From Vanessa cardui (taxonomy: Eukaryota; Arthropoda; Insecta; Lepidoptera; Nymphalidae): a DNA stretch of 64,000 bases. Both the position numbers and the translations under genes were made by a program. The stretch is from assembly GCF_905220365.1 (NCBI RefSeq), contig NC_061151.1, positions 5,078,197-5,142,196 on the forward strand. Reading direction: 5' to 3'. Below, in pieces: positions 10,629 through 22,951 of the stretch. Positions within the stretch are counted from its first letter, which is position 1. Each line of letters starts with the position of its first letter. Below the pieces are notes generated by a model. The model was not told where the DNA came from. It was given only the letters and a program-made list of their open reading frames with translations, and did no database searches.

Positions 10629-12529
10629 ATTGTAAATATTTAGTTACGAGTAACGATTGGTTGACAATGAAACTTCCAAATGTTGGTTAAATATTGTGGT
10701 GATAGTAACCGAGTATAAATGCGTATTCATATAGCTAATAGGTTTCGAATTATGAATTAAATTATATGTGTTTGAATTCAAACTGTCAAGTTTGGGTTTC
10801 GAAGTTCGTATTTAGTTAGTTTTAACTTTCAAATTAAATTAACTGCAGTAGTAATATAAACTTAAATACCTACATAACAATTTAAAATATAGTATGTATA
10901 TATAGTAAAATAAAAGTATTTATATCCTATTTTCTTGTATATTTATATAAATTGTTACGTGAATTTAATGTTTTGCAATAAATTATCGAAAATGTCGACA
11001 TTAAATATGTCAATGTATTTGGAAAATAATAATAAGATACTCCACGGTTGGCCAAGGGTCTTTCAGCCCTGAATTAGGGTTTTAATCAGCGATTAAATTG
11101 CGGTCAATTGACCGTAAATTAAAACCCAAGTTAAATTTTCTCTGTTCGAATTTTAATCGTTAAATTTATCTTAATCCCATCCCATTTCGGATATGATTTA
11201 TTTATAAATATTTTAGTATAAATTATACAAATGACTTAAGTCAAATAGTATATTTTCCATTATATTTGCAAATATGGCACACTTGGTGACCAATATTGGG
11301 GCCAAGGATGTCACAATTATTTCGAATTTAATAAAATCTAAGTCTGGTTGATACAATTAATATGCATGTATTAACCAACGTTGGTGTAATTGGTCCAACG
11401 TGTCAGTGCTCTGTGCAAGTTTTGTGCTAATGTGCGAAATCAAATAGAATATATTTATAAGTGTATTGTTATTTTAAAGTGCTTGTTTTTCAATCATTCG
11501 AAACACACTCGTGATTACTACATGTGTTTTTAATATATAAAATGATATGTTATTTAAATATATTCATGTTTTTAATAATTTTTATCTTATGTAAAATTAA
11601 TTTACGTTAAGATAAAAATTATATACTTCAATTATTTTTATATCTAATCCTCTAAAATATATATAACAAACTAGAATTATTATATAATATTCGTATATTG
11701 TTATTTACATAGGAGTATCCAGTTTTGAGTGGTTTTAAAAGTATTTTTATCTAAAGCATTTTATTTCAGCATTATTCATAATCTTCAAAATATAAAATCA
11801 AAGCAAGCTCTATTCTATATGAAATTAAAAGCGTTTCAATGTATATAAGTTCGTGATAAATTGCATTTAAAAATTAATGATAAGAAGCTTCACACTATAA
11901 ATATGTATATATATATATATGTTTTTCATTTCTATATCTTTCATATACAACCTCTTCTACCTACCATTTTTGAAGGAGATAGCATGGAAAGAGAACCAAA
12001 AAGTTAGATATATTAGAAGAAAAAAAGAGAAAGATGTCACTATCACTGACTTCTCACTTCACTTCTCACTTAACACTACGATCGAACACGATGGACTAAG
12101 GCTTAGAAGATATAATCTGAATGCGTGTATATTTACTATAAATATTTGCATATATATCTAACGTCATATTTGTAACGCGTGATGCCTTAATTTATATGTT
12201 ATAATGATTTCGTTAAATAAAATCGTATCTGCGTTTCAAATAATATTTAATATGTAAATAGTGTTTTAAATATATTTTCATTTTATTATTAAATATAAAT
12301 TGTTATTAATAATCATATTTATCTTACATAATAGTGACCGTTAGTTTAATAAATCGTAACAGTTTGTAATCTATTGAAATATTAACTAATGAACACATGA
12401 AACTTAATCAGTAATGGTTCATGTGTCAGATTTTCATCCGTAACGTGCCGGTTTCATTATCCTTCAGACACATGAGTTAATCAAAATTCTGTATTACATT
12501 CTCGGCGTATTAATGATCTAAAGTAAAGT
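10629..12529. other. AT-rich intronic stretch
   Basis: No gene or labelled repeat seen. It contains an (AT) run at about 11903-11922 and a moderately complex patch at 11270-11440 that I do not recognise. Confidence 0.5.
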
Positions 12530-12745
12530 AAATTTCCTACTGCTGGGCTAAGGCCTCCTCTCCCATTGAGGAATGTTTGGAATATAATCCATGGGTTGCA
12601 CATGTAGCAAAATTTCAATGAAATTAGACACATGAAATGTTTCTAATAATTAAATATATAAATATAATTCATCAGTGAAGGAATTCACCGCCGAGCACGA
12701 GATGAATTATATTATATATAACCACAAATTAAGCTCATACATATA
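12530..12745 (-). mobile_element. SINE-A fragment (minus)
   Basis: Starts with TTTCCTACTGCTGGGCTAAG, carries CAATGAAATTAGACACATG and CGCCGAGCACGAGATGAATT, and stops before the tRNA-like head. An AT-rich insert lies near 12640-12670. Confidence 0.7.
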
Positions 12746-13104
12746 TATGTTCATGATCTAACCAACGTATATTTCTCTGTATATGTAGGATGTATACCGT
12801 CATGTTATTGTCATGAGAGTTAACAACGTTCATTGAACTCCATCGAATATATTTAAAAGATGCATTTTAAAATCTTTATTAGTCTGTGTGCGTTATCAAT
12901 GTGTTGTAACCGCAGACATGTTATTCCAGCTTTTATCGTATCTCGTATAAAATATGACAAGCTGAATTTCCCGACTTGGTACAAATAAAATTCGCACAAA
13001 ACTACCCCTTGAAGTCGAAATTTCCTAAAACAATTTCTTAGTTATTTACAGCCTGAAATTATCGTCTATAAATTTTAAAGGATATAAAGTTTCGAAATTT
13101 TTTT

Positions 13105-13195
13105 TGCACGGTAATAGTGACCACTTACCAACAGTTGGTAAGTGGTCACCCATTGACATTGGTGCTGTAAAAAATAACCATTCTTAAATCGTCAC
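13105..13195. repeat. Repeat B fragment with perfect 16-bp hairpin
   Basis: GTGACCACTTACCAAC at 13117-13132, one base, then its exact reverse complement at 13134-13149. Downstream CATTGACATTGGTGCTGTAA is repeat B in plus orientation. Confidence 0.7.
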
Positions 13196-13300
13196 CATCG
13201 TAACATTCTTTCCAGTCATATCGTCTTTCACACAATCCATCCATCGTTTCTTTGGTCGTCCTTTACCTCTATATACATCCATCTTCCTCTATATCATCCA
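13196..13300. repeat. Dispersed repeat shared with 14842-14955
   Basis: GTAACATTCTTTCCAGTCAT, TCGTCTTTCACACAATCCA and a following C/T-rich part recur in diverged form at 14842-14955. This probably derives from a transposon coding region on the minus strand, but no intact frame is present. Confidence 0.45.
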
Positions 13301-13635
13301 TATATGAGAATATAAAAACAAAAGAATTTTGAAAAACGTCCTAAAAGACAGGTAACCTACTTTTCATGGTCTTATTGTGAAAAAACCATCGGCGTTCGGA
13401 GAAAACTTAATTAATTCATTCATTATGCAATCGCACGTTAAAATAGTTTGGTTAAGATATGCAAGGCGAATGTGAACGAACGTATTCGTACATACATATA
13501 TAAACAGACGGATATTCTTCTAAAAATACTGGATAAAACTGGTTCAGCAAAACTTGGATGTATGCTGGAAATACCTTCCCGCTATAACGTTATCAGAATA
13601 TAAAAACTTTTTTAAAGAATAAATGAAATAAAAAT

Positions 13636-13880
13636 CAAAATAAACTTTATTCAAGTAGGCTTTTACAAGCACTTATCATTCATTCATCATTTTACAATTA
13701 AGCGAAGCTACCACCGATTCGGAAAGTAGACTCTACCGAGAAGAACCGGCAAGAAACTACTAGAAGTACTAACACTTTTTTATCATCTACAAAATCTTGT
13801 ATCGAATAATATGCCTTTTTACCAATGCATTTTTATAAACGATTTGATATTGATTAATGGCATACAATAACCAGTATATA
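13636..13880 (+). repeat. Repeat L (LINE-like 3' tail)
   Basis: AATCAAAATAAACTTTATTC, then TTTTACAAGCACTTATCATT, CGAGAAGAACCGGCAAGAAA and TACAAAATCTTGTATCGAAT in family order. No coding part. Confidence 0.75.
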
Positions 13881-14552
13881 ATTGTGGGTTAGAACCAAAA
13901 CTGGCGTTAGTAGTTTATTGTGAGTCAGTTCCTTTAAAACAATACGACATTGTTTATTTTTGCTCACTTAAAATAAATAAAAACAAAAAATAGCAATAAA
14001 ATTAAAATAAAAAAAAAAAATTGTTCGAATCTTCTACATTTGAATTGTTGTCAAGCGAAATCCTATAATTTTTTTCTGGGTAGGTTCATGACGAAAAAAG
14101 GCGTAAGTCGATGTAATACCAAGAACTTAACTCAACATCGTAAACTTTCAATTTTAACTAAGCAGTTTTGAATGATATGATATTTTGTCACAATCAAAAA
14201 CAGCTTATGTCGTAAATACGTTGAAACGTGATAATGTTTCGTAACAAAACCGCGACAGATTAAATTTATGACTTCGATACAGCTGGCGATAATTATTTTC
14301 CATGAAATTAATCTTCCTTAAACTAAAGATCGTTTACAAGACAATGGCAGATTTCGAGCAAAACTAACTTTCAACATTTAACTGATTGCATTTTGGGGAG
14401 TCTTCAGAACGCTACAAGTTTGGAAGTAAAGAAACGATTTTCTGAAATATTCCAACTTCACTGCAAGCTTAATGGTTAGGAAAAGGTATTTAAGGAACAA
14501 AATGCATTAATATCATGCATAGAAGTTAATATTATGATTTTGAATTAAAAGT

Positions 14553-14752
14553 TCACCGTGTAGTATGTACGCCAGTTTTTATGGGTACGCCACTCCGAGT
14601 CAATGTAGAAAAAGTTCATAGTTGTCTTGGGTCCGGGTATTTGTGGTACCGTCATTACTTCTGATTTTCTATAACACAAGTGATTTAGCTACTTATATTA
14701 GGATCAGAGTAATGTATGTGATGTCAAATATTTATATATATATTTTGTACGT
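14553..14752 (+). mobile_element. SINE-C copy lacking the B-box
   Basis: Head GTACGCCAGTTTTTATGGGT joins directly to GAGTCAATGTAGAAAAAG, so the GGTTCGATTCC promoter block is deleted. The body ends AGAGTAATGTATGTGATGTC. Transcriptionally dead by structure. Confidence 0.75.
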
Positions 14753-14754
14753 GT

Positions 14755-14955
14755 GCCATCATCATCGTCCTCCTGCCTTCTTTATTTTATTTGAGATCGG
14801 CGCAGCATGTCTTCTTCCATACTTATCTCTGAAGTGATCTCGTAAGAAACATTCTGTCCAGCCATATCGTCTTTCCCACAATCCAACTATCCTTTCCTTG
14901 TTCATCCCCTTCCTCTTCACGATGTTCCTCACATAGTCCTCATTCCTCTACATAA
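14755..14955. repeat. Transposon-like repeat (pair of 13196-13300)
   Basis: Contains ATCATCATCGTCCTCCTGCC and GTCCAGCCATATCGTCTTTC. The second half matches 13196-13300. The frames are broken. Confidence 0.4.
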
Positions 14956-14971
14956 CATAATAAGATAGCCG

Positions 14972-15295
14972 GGTTTTCAACAGACTTCAAAAAGGAGGAG
15001 GTTATCAATTCGTCTGTATTTTTTTTTTTTTTGTTTTGTTTGTTACCTCATAACTTTTGACACCGGCTCCAAATATAACAATAACTATAACTACGTTATA
15101 TAATCGTAAATCGACTTTTAAGTAGTCTAATATTTTTCATTTCATTTTACCTAGGAGGACTCTCAAAAATATGTTAAATATGCAATTATTTTTATTACTT
15201 TTTAGTGCATTTTTATTTGTTTTAAAATAGTGTTTTGTTTAAAGTCGGTTTTTCTTTTTGTTAAAATTTTATTTATACATAGCAATATATCAATG
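14972..15295 (+). mobile_element. Repeat F, short form
   Basis: Left end AACAGACTTCAAAAAGGAGG, then T-rich sequence joined at about 15058 directly to TGACACCGGCTCCAAATATA, and right end AAGTCGGTTTTTCTTTTTG. It has the same termini as the long copies but lacks the whole interior. Terminal motif AACCGACTTCAAA occurs in inverted orientation at the two ends. Confidence 0.8.
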
Positions 15296-15650
15296 TAAGT
15301 GTTGGATGAAATTTTCCCCAATGTTAGTCAATAAATCCACGATGGGGTATCGTGTCAGAACAAGCTGACACTTGTTTTATATGGAAACAGGCCTTTGTCT
15401 AGTAAAAATATTAATATCTGTTACTTAATTGTGGTCACAATTTTGTCCCTCCTTAATAAAGATTTACTTGAACGTGTTTTATAGTTCCCGTTAGTTTATA
15501 AATCAAAACCAAATACACATTATTCAAGTTTCAAGCTTCTCTTAATAATTAATTGATAAGCAGTTGGCTATACCACTGAGCTATGTCGTCCTGATGATAT
15601 GAACATCATATTTAATGGGCGTTTCGTAAATGATAATGATAAAAGATTGT

Positions 15651-15944
15651 ACATTTTCTACTGCTGGGTTAAGGCTTTTCCTTTCCTTTTGAGGCCCTTT
15701 CCATTTGAGGAGACGGCTACGAGCATATTCCACTACGCTGCTCCAATGCGGGATTATGGATTCACAATTGGCAGTATTTCGTTGAAATTAAACACACGCA
15801 GGTTTCCTCACGATGTGTTCACCGAGCTCGAGATGAATAATAAACACAAATTAAGCAAACGAAAATTCAGTGGTGCTTGTCTGGGTTTGAACCTGTAGTC
15901 TTTGATTAAGATGTACTCGTTCTAGCCACTGGGCCATCTTGGCA
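15651..15944 (-). mobile_element. SINE-A copy (minus)
   Basis: Tail side TTCTACTGCTGGGTTAAGG, internal ACGCAGGTTTCCTCACGATG, and a head with CACTGGGCCATCTTGGC. A ~20-bp segment resembling CCTTTTGAGG is repeated near 15675-15710. Confidence 0.75.
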
Positions 15945-17040
15945 TTCAATTTCGTAAGTGACAATGAAACGTAATTAAGTTAATGAGCTATGAATATGAT
16001 AAGATAAATCTAAGTAGACGTGATGATCCAGTTGTTAGATGTCAAGCATGGGCTAACGTCACTGACATTAAAATGACTATTTCTTATAGTAATTCATCGG
16101 TTATAGAAGAAACCATTGTGAGGAAAATCCGTGTGTTGGACGAGAATTTGAGGACGTTAAACCTTCTTCTGAAAAGGAAAGTCCAACCGTGGGACAATAA
16201 CATTCTTCTTATTTACTTTACTATATAATAATTAGATACTATTATTTCTCATATAGACCTTCAATTGAATGCCGGAGGGAAAAATGCCTCAGAACGAAGA
16301 CAACATATCGTCAGCGTTAATTAATGCCTGGGGGGATTCGTTTATTGTCATATTCCATAAAGAAAAAGAACGTTCGCTATAAAAAAATATAGACGTCAAG
16401 GTATGCTGTATTTTTTCAAACATTAAATTACTTTTGACCCGTCTTTTTTTCTCGCTGGAAAACGCATTACGCGCTTCCCCCCGTCATGGAAAGTGGGGGG
16501 GTGTGTGGGACTCCCCGGAGCCCTGAACGCCGAGTGCGCCCAAGCACACCGGGTTTACCCACTAAAAAACCAGCGGTACCCTCTCCGTCTTCCAGCGGAC
16601 GCCACGGGATCGCTTACGCTTATGCTACCGTGACGCCCTGACAAATTACTTTTGACCCTACTGAAACGCAGAATGAAATAAAAACGATCGAAGAACTTCG
16701 TTCCGAAAAATTTGGAAAAATTAAAAAACTTCCAATACATGATGTTTCAAAATCGAATATCGAAACTTCATTAATGATATGAAAAATATCGATAATCGAG
16801 GCGTCATTTTACAGCACTAGTGATTTTCTATTAACCTTAGAATAATCAACTCTACTTAACATTTCGATATATTTTAATCTGATACTTTTATCGTGACGTT
16901 TCTGGGTCATTTCACAGCTCAGAGAAACAATGTTTACCCCAGTTAAACACTTCATTTATGTTGATATCGACATAAGTTGTTGTTACTTATCGTTTAAAAT
17001 AAATTGGGAATCATACCAATCAAATATTGAGAACGCCAAC
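15945..17040. other. Intronic sequence with GC-rich patch
   Basis: Mostly AT-rich. The GC-rich block at about 16450-16645 (GGGACTCCCCGGAGCCC; CCAGCGGTACCCTCTCCGTC) stands out in base composition. It resembles the 5' part of some lepidopteran LINEs, but this is a weak inference. Confidence 0.4.
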
Positions 17041-17047
17041 GCCAAAT

Positions 17048-17256
17048 CCCACCAACCCGCATTGGAACAGCGTGGTTGAATATGTTCCAAAACTTCTCAG
17101 GCCTTAGTCTCCTCTCCTTTTGAGGAGGCTAAGGCATCCTCTCCTTTTGAGGAGAAGGTTGGAGAAGGAACTCCTTCCTTCTCCAAAGGAAGGAGAAGGA
17201 CAAGGTTGGGCTAAGGCCCAACAGTGGGAAATTTACAGGCTGTTATTATTATTGTT
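17048..17256 (+). mobile_element. SINE-A 3' part with expanded hairpin block
   Basis: Begins inside the element (CCACCAACCCGCATTGGAAC) and ends ACAGGCTGTTATTATTATTG. Between them the CTCCTTTTGAGGAGAAGG block is reiterated and rearranged into several self-complementary GGAAGGAG/CTCCTTCC copies at 17100-17215. Confidence 0.75.
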
Positions 17257-17526
17257 GTAAACATAGAGGTATTCTTATTTCTGTTCAAATATTAAACTGT
17301 TAAATGTGGCACGTTTATATCATTAAAGATAAGGGTTTCTAGGTATACAGACAGACTATTATATGATCATAATTAATAATGAAATTGTCGATGCAATTCT
17401 TCGAAATAGCAACAAAAATTTTAAGTATAATATATACCTATCTATATTACTTGGTGATTTTCCGAAACTAGGAAAACGCAAGATTAAGAATTCTGGTAAA
17501 AAGCAAGTTTCTACCCTAAAATATAA

Positions 17527-17748
17527 CGACCTCCGTGGTCGAGAGGTGTGTACACCCGTTTTCATGGGTACGCCACTCCGAGGTCCCGGGTTCGATTCCC
17601 GGCTGAGTCGATGTAGATTATATATATTATGTCGTCTTGGGTATGGGTGTTTGCGGTACCATCATTACTTCTGGTTTTCTATAACACAAGTGCTTTAGCA
17701 ACTTATATTGGGAGCAGAGTATTGTATGTGATGTTGTCTCATAAAATA
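17527..17748 (+). mobile_element. SINE-C copy
   Basis: Head GACCTCCGTGGTCGAGAGG, B-box GGTTCGATTCCC and a body ending ATGTATGTGATGTTGTCTC-like sequence. Full-length by comparison with the other copies here. Confidence 0.85.
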
Positions 17749-18085
17749 GGGCACAGGCTTTTAATACCTCATGGTTATCAACTGAAACGTAACCGAAGCC
17801 GTTTTTTTTTTATATAGTTAATGGATTACGGCCCTTATGCTACGCGATATCTTTGCTAATTGTATTTTTTTAACCTTTTCTTTATTAAATTAGGCTGTAC
17901 ATTTACGGTGGCCTCATTCAAATTGGTTTTCGTTAAATTAAGGATAACTAAGGAATTAATTAATTACTAGTCCCTTAAACAATTAAGTCTCAAATATAAA
18001 TCTATACATACAATAAAATCGGTATGACTGTTTGTATTATTAAAGTAATCGCTTTCTATTAAATGTATGTATGTGTACACAGTGG

Positions 18086-18384
18086 GAGCTGAGATGGCCC
18101 AGTGGTTAGAACGCGTGCATCTTAACCAATGTTTGCGGGTTCAAACCCAGGCAAGCACCACTATATGTATATATGTGCTAATTTGTATTTATAATTCATC
18201 TCATGCTCGACGGTGAAGGAAAACATCGTGAGGAAACCTGCATGTGTCTAATTTCATCGAAATTCTGCCACATGTGCATTTCACTAACCCGCATTGGAAC
18301 AGCGTGGTGGAATATGTTCCAAACTCTCTCCATTATGGAAGAGGAGGCCTTATCCCAGCAGTGGTAAATTTACAGGCTGTTACT
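18086..18384 (+). mobile_element. SINE-A copy with TSD
   Basis: tRNA-like head GAGCTGAGATGGCCCAGTGG, B-box GGGTTCAAACCC and tail TTACAGGCTGTTAC. Flanked by near-identical TATGTGTACAC repeats at 18070 and 18396. This copy and its left flank also form one arm of an inverted duplication with 22952-23376. Confidence 0.85.
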
Positions 18385-18399
18385 TTTCTTTTTACTATG

Positions 18400-19115
18400 T
18401 GTACACGGTACATATACCAAAGTAACATTTTTTAAAATCTTTGTCTCTCTGTTTGTTCCGGTTAATCTCTGGAAGGGCGGCATCGATTATGATGTGTCTT
18501 TCACTGGGGAATAGCTGATGTAATAAAGAGTAACTTAGACTACAACATCGGGAAGTGCGGGAACAACTAATATTTCATATAATTATATATTATCTGTGTA
18601 GTTATTCATCTGTCATCTCAAGTGACACATCGCAAAAGCGCTGGAAAGTGAGATACATAAAAATGGACGCGCGGTGAAGACGGTGTATAAACAGCTGATA
18701 TTTAAACATAAGTATATTTAACCTTATTGGTTAATTGTATGTGAACATAACAAATATATAATGTCTTTGTTTTATACACAATGCACAAGGGATCCTACCC
18801 TTGTGCCTTTATACTCCCTCATTCACTCTTCAAAACGGAATACAATGATACCAGATATTGATTAATATCATATGTAATAATTGGTATTAACTCATCCAGA
18901 TAGACTATAAAGCTCTACTTTCCCGTGATATATATATAAAGCTTTATTTTTCTCCCTTACAATTTTGATATAAATATAATCATTGGTAATTTGTATAATA
19001 GTTATGTACTTATTTATTTGTTAGTATTGTTAGTATTTGTGCTTAATCTAAGGTTAATATTATTAAGTGTAAGGGCCGCTTTTTGCGGTAAAAGCCTCCT
19101 CCAAACTGTTCCAAC
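18400..19115. other. Intronic sequence, nothing recognised
   Basis: No coding or repeat landmarks found. Confidence 0.45.
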
Positions 19116-20634
19116 GACAATACGACATAAGTCTTAAATTTGCATTATGTATATGCGCGACAAATAGGTGAATAACTCAAAATCACGTTAACCAATTTTG
19201 ATGATTCTTTTTTTATTATAAAGCATATACTTTAAGGGTAGTTTGGTGAATGTTTGGTAAGGTTCTGAGCACAGGATCCATGACAAATTAAGGGAATGGG
19301 AGGGAACGGAACAATTCTAAAGAGCACGTTAGCAATACTCAGTCGAATCTTTTATTTATGGGTTCCTTGGATATTTAAATCATCTTCCGGAACGTGGTTA
19401 TGTTCATGTAATTGTCATAATCGAATATTATAATTAACTAGCGACCCGCCCCGACTTCTCACGGGTGCAAAACTGATACTAAATATACTAAAGAATTTGT
19501 TTATTTACGACATCACATTGCAAACTTCTAAAATTGTCAGTGTTTCTTTACTATATTGTTCATTTATTATATACACAAACCTTCCCCTTGAATTACACTA
19601 TCTATTAAAAAAAACCGCATCAAAATCCGTTGCGTAGTTTTAAAGATATAGGGACAGAGAAAGCGACTTTGTTTTATACTATGTATTGACCGAACTCCTA
19701 AACGGCTTACAGTAAGGGTGCGATTTGGGGCAGAATTTCTTTCTGTCTTTAATCAAATTTTGTGTATATGATGTGATCTCATATGATGTACGACATAGCA
19801 TACGAATAGCTCTTTTGCAAAGTTTTTTTACTGAGGTCGATTGCAGCTCATTCGAGGGTGGTACCTTGTAGTTTATGCCGCATGACGGATTAAAGCCGCA
19901 TTTTCGAAAGTCTATTTTTGCTTTATTTGAAAGTTTCTTTTGAAATTGTCCCTGAAGTAGTTTCTGATTCATATAAACGGCACGCTTAGTCTATCCATAT
20001 TAAGAAAAAAATGTTAGTCTACATCAGCTTCACTTAAAATCAAAAAATAAATAAAATTTTAACAAAAAGAAAAACCGACTTCAAACAAAGCAGTATTTTA
20101 AAACAAATTAAAATGCACTAAAAGTAATAAAAATAATTGCATATTTAACATATTTTTGAGTCCTCCTAGGTAAAATGAAATGAAAAATATTAGACTACTT
20201 AAGAGTCGATTTACGATTATATAATGTAGTTATAATTATTGCTATATTTGGAGTCGGTGTCAGCCAACCCTATACTATACCTATCAAAAAACAATACGAG
20301 AATACTTTAAGAAATGTTTCTTACAAATTACCTTTTATACGATATTATACTGGGTCAATCAAGAGGCTCGTATCGCTTCTTTCTTTTGATTGTTGAAGCG
20401 TGTGCCTGTGGCTGACACCGGCTCCAAATATAACAATAACTATAACTACGTTATATAATCGTAAATCGACTTTTAAGTAGTCTAATATTTTTCATTTCAT
20501 TTTACCTAGGAGGACTCAAAAATATGTTAAATATGCAATTATTTTTATTACTTTTAGTGCATTTTAATTTGTTTTAAAATACTGTTTTGTTTGAAGTCGG
20601 TTTTTCTTTTTGTTAAAATTTTATTTATTTATCA
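19116..20634 (+). mobile_element. Repeat F composite element, copy 1 (5' truncated)
   Basis: Starts inside the F body (CGACATAAGTCTTAAATTTG), includes an embedded repeat D at about 19436-19684, and ends with two long inverted arms (about 20040-20270 and 20410-20634) around a ~140-bp loop. The right end is AAGTCGGTTTTTCTTTTTG. The terminal head present in copies at 37157 and 43097 is missing. There is no transposase-like frame; the frame at 19972-19679 on the minus strand is also degraded in the sister copies. Confidence 0.85.
19436..19684 (+). repeat. Repeat D inside F copy 1
   Basis: Starts ACTAGCGACCCGCCCCGACT, contains CATCAAAATCCGTTGCGTAG and ends AGCGACTTTGTTTTATACTA. It sits at the same place in all three long F copies. 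Confidence 0.8.
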
Positions 20635-20848
20635 ATAGGATACCAATTTGTTACTGTTTTTGACCACCTGTCGTCTGACGTTCTTTGAATGTGACCTGCC
20701 CATTCCCATTTCAGCGCTAACACCCGTTTTACCGCGTCTTTAGCTTTTGTTTTTTCTCTAATAAGCGAACTCTTCACTCTATCTTTTAGTTAAATGATAC
20801 TACAGAATGTCTTACAAAGTTCACAGTTTTTTTGTCATTACAAAATAC

Positions 20849-21190
20849 AAAATCAAAATATACTTTATTCAAGCAGGCTTTTACAAGCACTTTTGAATCG
20901 TCATTTAACAATTAAATGAAGCTACCACTGGTTCGGAAAGTAGATTCTACCGAGAAGAACCAGCAAGAAACTCAGTAGTTACTCTTTTTCAACATTTAAA
21001 AAAAATACAGTCATGTTAGTTAATACAATTATTTAAATTAATATATCCTGCCTGGAAGTCAACAGGTATGAATACCACGCTTTTTTAACATCTACAAAAT
21101 CTTGTATCGAATAATACGCCTTTTACAAACAGCTATGTCCTTAATATAATATATATTAATTTTAAATTGTTTATCTGTATTCTTTATTGT
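20849..21190 (+). repeat. Repeat L (LINE-like 3' tail)
   Basis: Nearly complete L copy: AATCAAAATATACTTTATTC, CACTGGTTCGGAAAGTAGAT, CCTGCCTGGAAGTCAACAGG and TACAAAATCTTGTATCGAAT in order. Confidence 0.75.
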
Positions 21191-21494
21191 ACACCACACA
21201 GAAAAATAAAAATTAATTATACATAGATTTGGCCTTAATAGAACAGGCGTACAATTTTGACGACCTTATACGACCAATTTTGGCGGCTACATAGCGATCT
21301 CTTCCAGGCTTAAAAATTACATACTTTAGAGGACCATACTTATTATCTACATATGTTAAATACACATTGTATTTAAGGTATTTAATTGGATAAGGATTAA
21401 TGATGTATTGCTTAAAATCGCTTCGAAAATAAGCCATCATTATAAGAAGTAAAAGTTAATAAAATGGTTATTGTGGGTTATCCCTAAGAGGTTC

Positions 21495-21787
21495 TCTTGG
21501 TGTTAGGGCTTTGTGCAAGCCCGCCGGTGTAGGTACCACCCACTCATCAGATATTCTACCATTAAACAACAGTACGCAGTATTGTTGTCTTCCGGTTTGA
21601 AGGGTGAGTGAGCCAGTTAACTACAGGCACAAGGGGTATAGCATCTTAGTTCCCAAGGTTGGTGGCACATCGACGATGTAAGGAATAGTTAATATTTCTT
21701 ACAGCGTCATTGTCTATGGGTGATGGTGACCACTTACAATGAGGTGGCCCATATGCTCGTCCGCCAACCTATTCCATAAAAAAAAGA
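21495..21787 (-). repeat. Repeat B copy (minus)
   Basis: Plus strand begins CTTGGTGTTAGGGCTTTGTG, carries ACCACCCACTCATCAGATAT and ends GCTCGTCCGCCAACCTATTC plus poly-A. Close to full length. Confidence 0.85.
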
Positions 21788-22120
21788 TAGATATATACTA
21801 TCTGAGACTTTTTTGAAGTCTTTTTAAGTTATACAAACGGCTAAACGCTCGAAGGCTTGAGGCTTTGTTTTTCTGGTAAGATAAGTTTCCTTCTTCGAAA
21901 TCGTAACGTCGATTGATTTTTCGTTCAGACCGGTAATGTTTAATTCATAGGACGCCAATAAAGTTCGAATCACTTGTAATGGCACCCTTTACGCCCTGTT
22001 TTATTCATTGGAAAAACTGTATTAAATAGTTTCTTATACGATAAACCTTTATTTTAATTAGTTACTACTGAGTCGTTGATTATTTTGAGTGATTGGATAA
22101 TAGTATACTATCTCGGATTT

Positions 22121-22347
22121 GCACAGCAATACTGATACTAAATGTAGTACAGAATTTGTTTATTTACGACATCACATTGGATAGTTCTAAAATTATCAGT
22201 GTTTCTTTACTAAATTGTCCATGTATTATATACAAAAACCTTCCTGTCTAATCAATCTATCTACTAAAAAAAACCTCATCAAAACGCGTTGCGTAATTTT
22301 AAAGATTCAAGCATATATAGGAACAGACAGCGGGAAGCGACTCTGTA
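22121..22347 (+). repeat. Repeat D, 5' truncated
   Basis: Starts at CAATACTGATACTAAATG and runs to GCGACTCTGTATTTTTTATG, where repeat B starts directly. Confidence 0.7.
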
Positions 22348-22633
22348 TTTTTTATGGTATAGGTTGGCGGACGGCCATATGGGCCACCTGATGGTAAGTG
22401 GTCACCTTCAGCCATAGACAATGAAGCTGTTAGAAATATTAACTATTCCTTACATCGTCAATGTTCCACCAACCTTGGGAACTAAGATGTTACATCGCTT
22501 GTGCTTGTAGTTACACTGGCTCACTCACCCTTCAACCCGGAACACAACAATACTGAGTAATGTTATTTGGCGGTGGAATAACTGATGAATGGGTGGTACC
22601 TAGACGGGCTTGCACAAAGCCTTATCACCAAGT
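22348..22633 (+). repeat. Repeat B copy (plus)
   Basis: Begins TTTTTTATGGTATAGGTTGG, with GCCACCTGATGGTAAGTGG, and ends CTTATCACCAAGT. Near full length, abutting the D copy on its left. Confidence 0.85.
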
Positions 22634-22737
22634 AAAATACTTATACTATGTAATGATTTATTTCTACTTTTCGCCCGAAGTTTTGCAGGCATTTGAGGTG
22701 GTGTTGCAGGGATTAGGTATATTTTCCTCCACCACCA

Positions 22738-22932
22738 GAAAATGGACCACCTGATGCTAGTTCACCATAGCTCATAAAGGCGATAAAGGCGCTATAAGAA
22801 ATATTAACCATTCCTTATATCGCCAAAGCCCTATCTACCTTGGACACTAAGATGAAGTTATGTCCCATATAATTATATGGATATTGATGAATGGGTGGCA
22901 TCTACCGATGTGGGCTTGCAATTGCCTACCAA
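22738..22932 (+). repeat. Repeat B, diverged partial copy
   Basis: GGACCACCTGATGCTAGTTC, AGAAATATTAACCATTCC and GATGAATGGGTGGCATCTAC in family order, with deletions and a small local duplication of GGCGATAAAGGCG. Confidence 0.6.
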
Positions 22933-22951
22933 TTGTAAAGTAAAGTAAAGT

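Noticed and set aside
19679..19972. 97-codon minus-strand frame inside F copy 1 as a transposase
   Set aside because: The equivalent region in copies at 37157 and 43097 is disrupted by indels and stops, and the protein shows no transposase motif.
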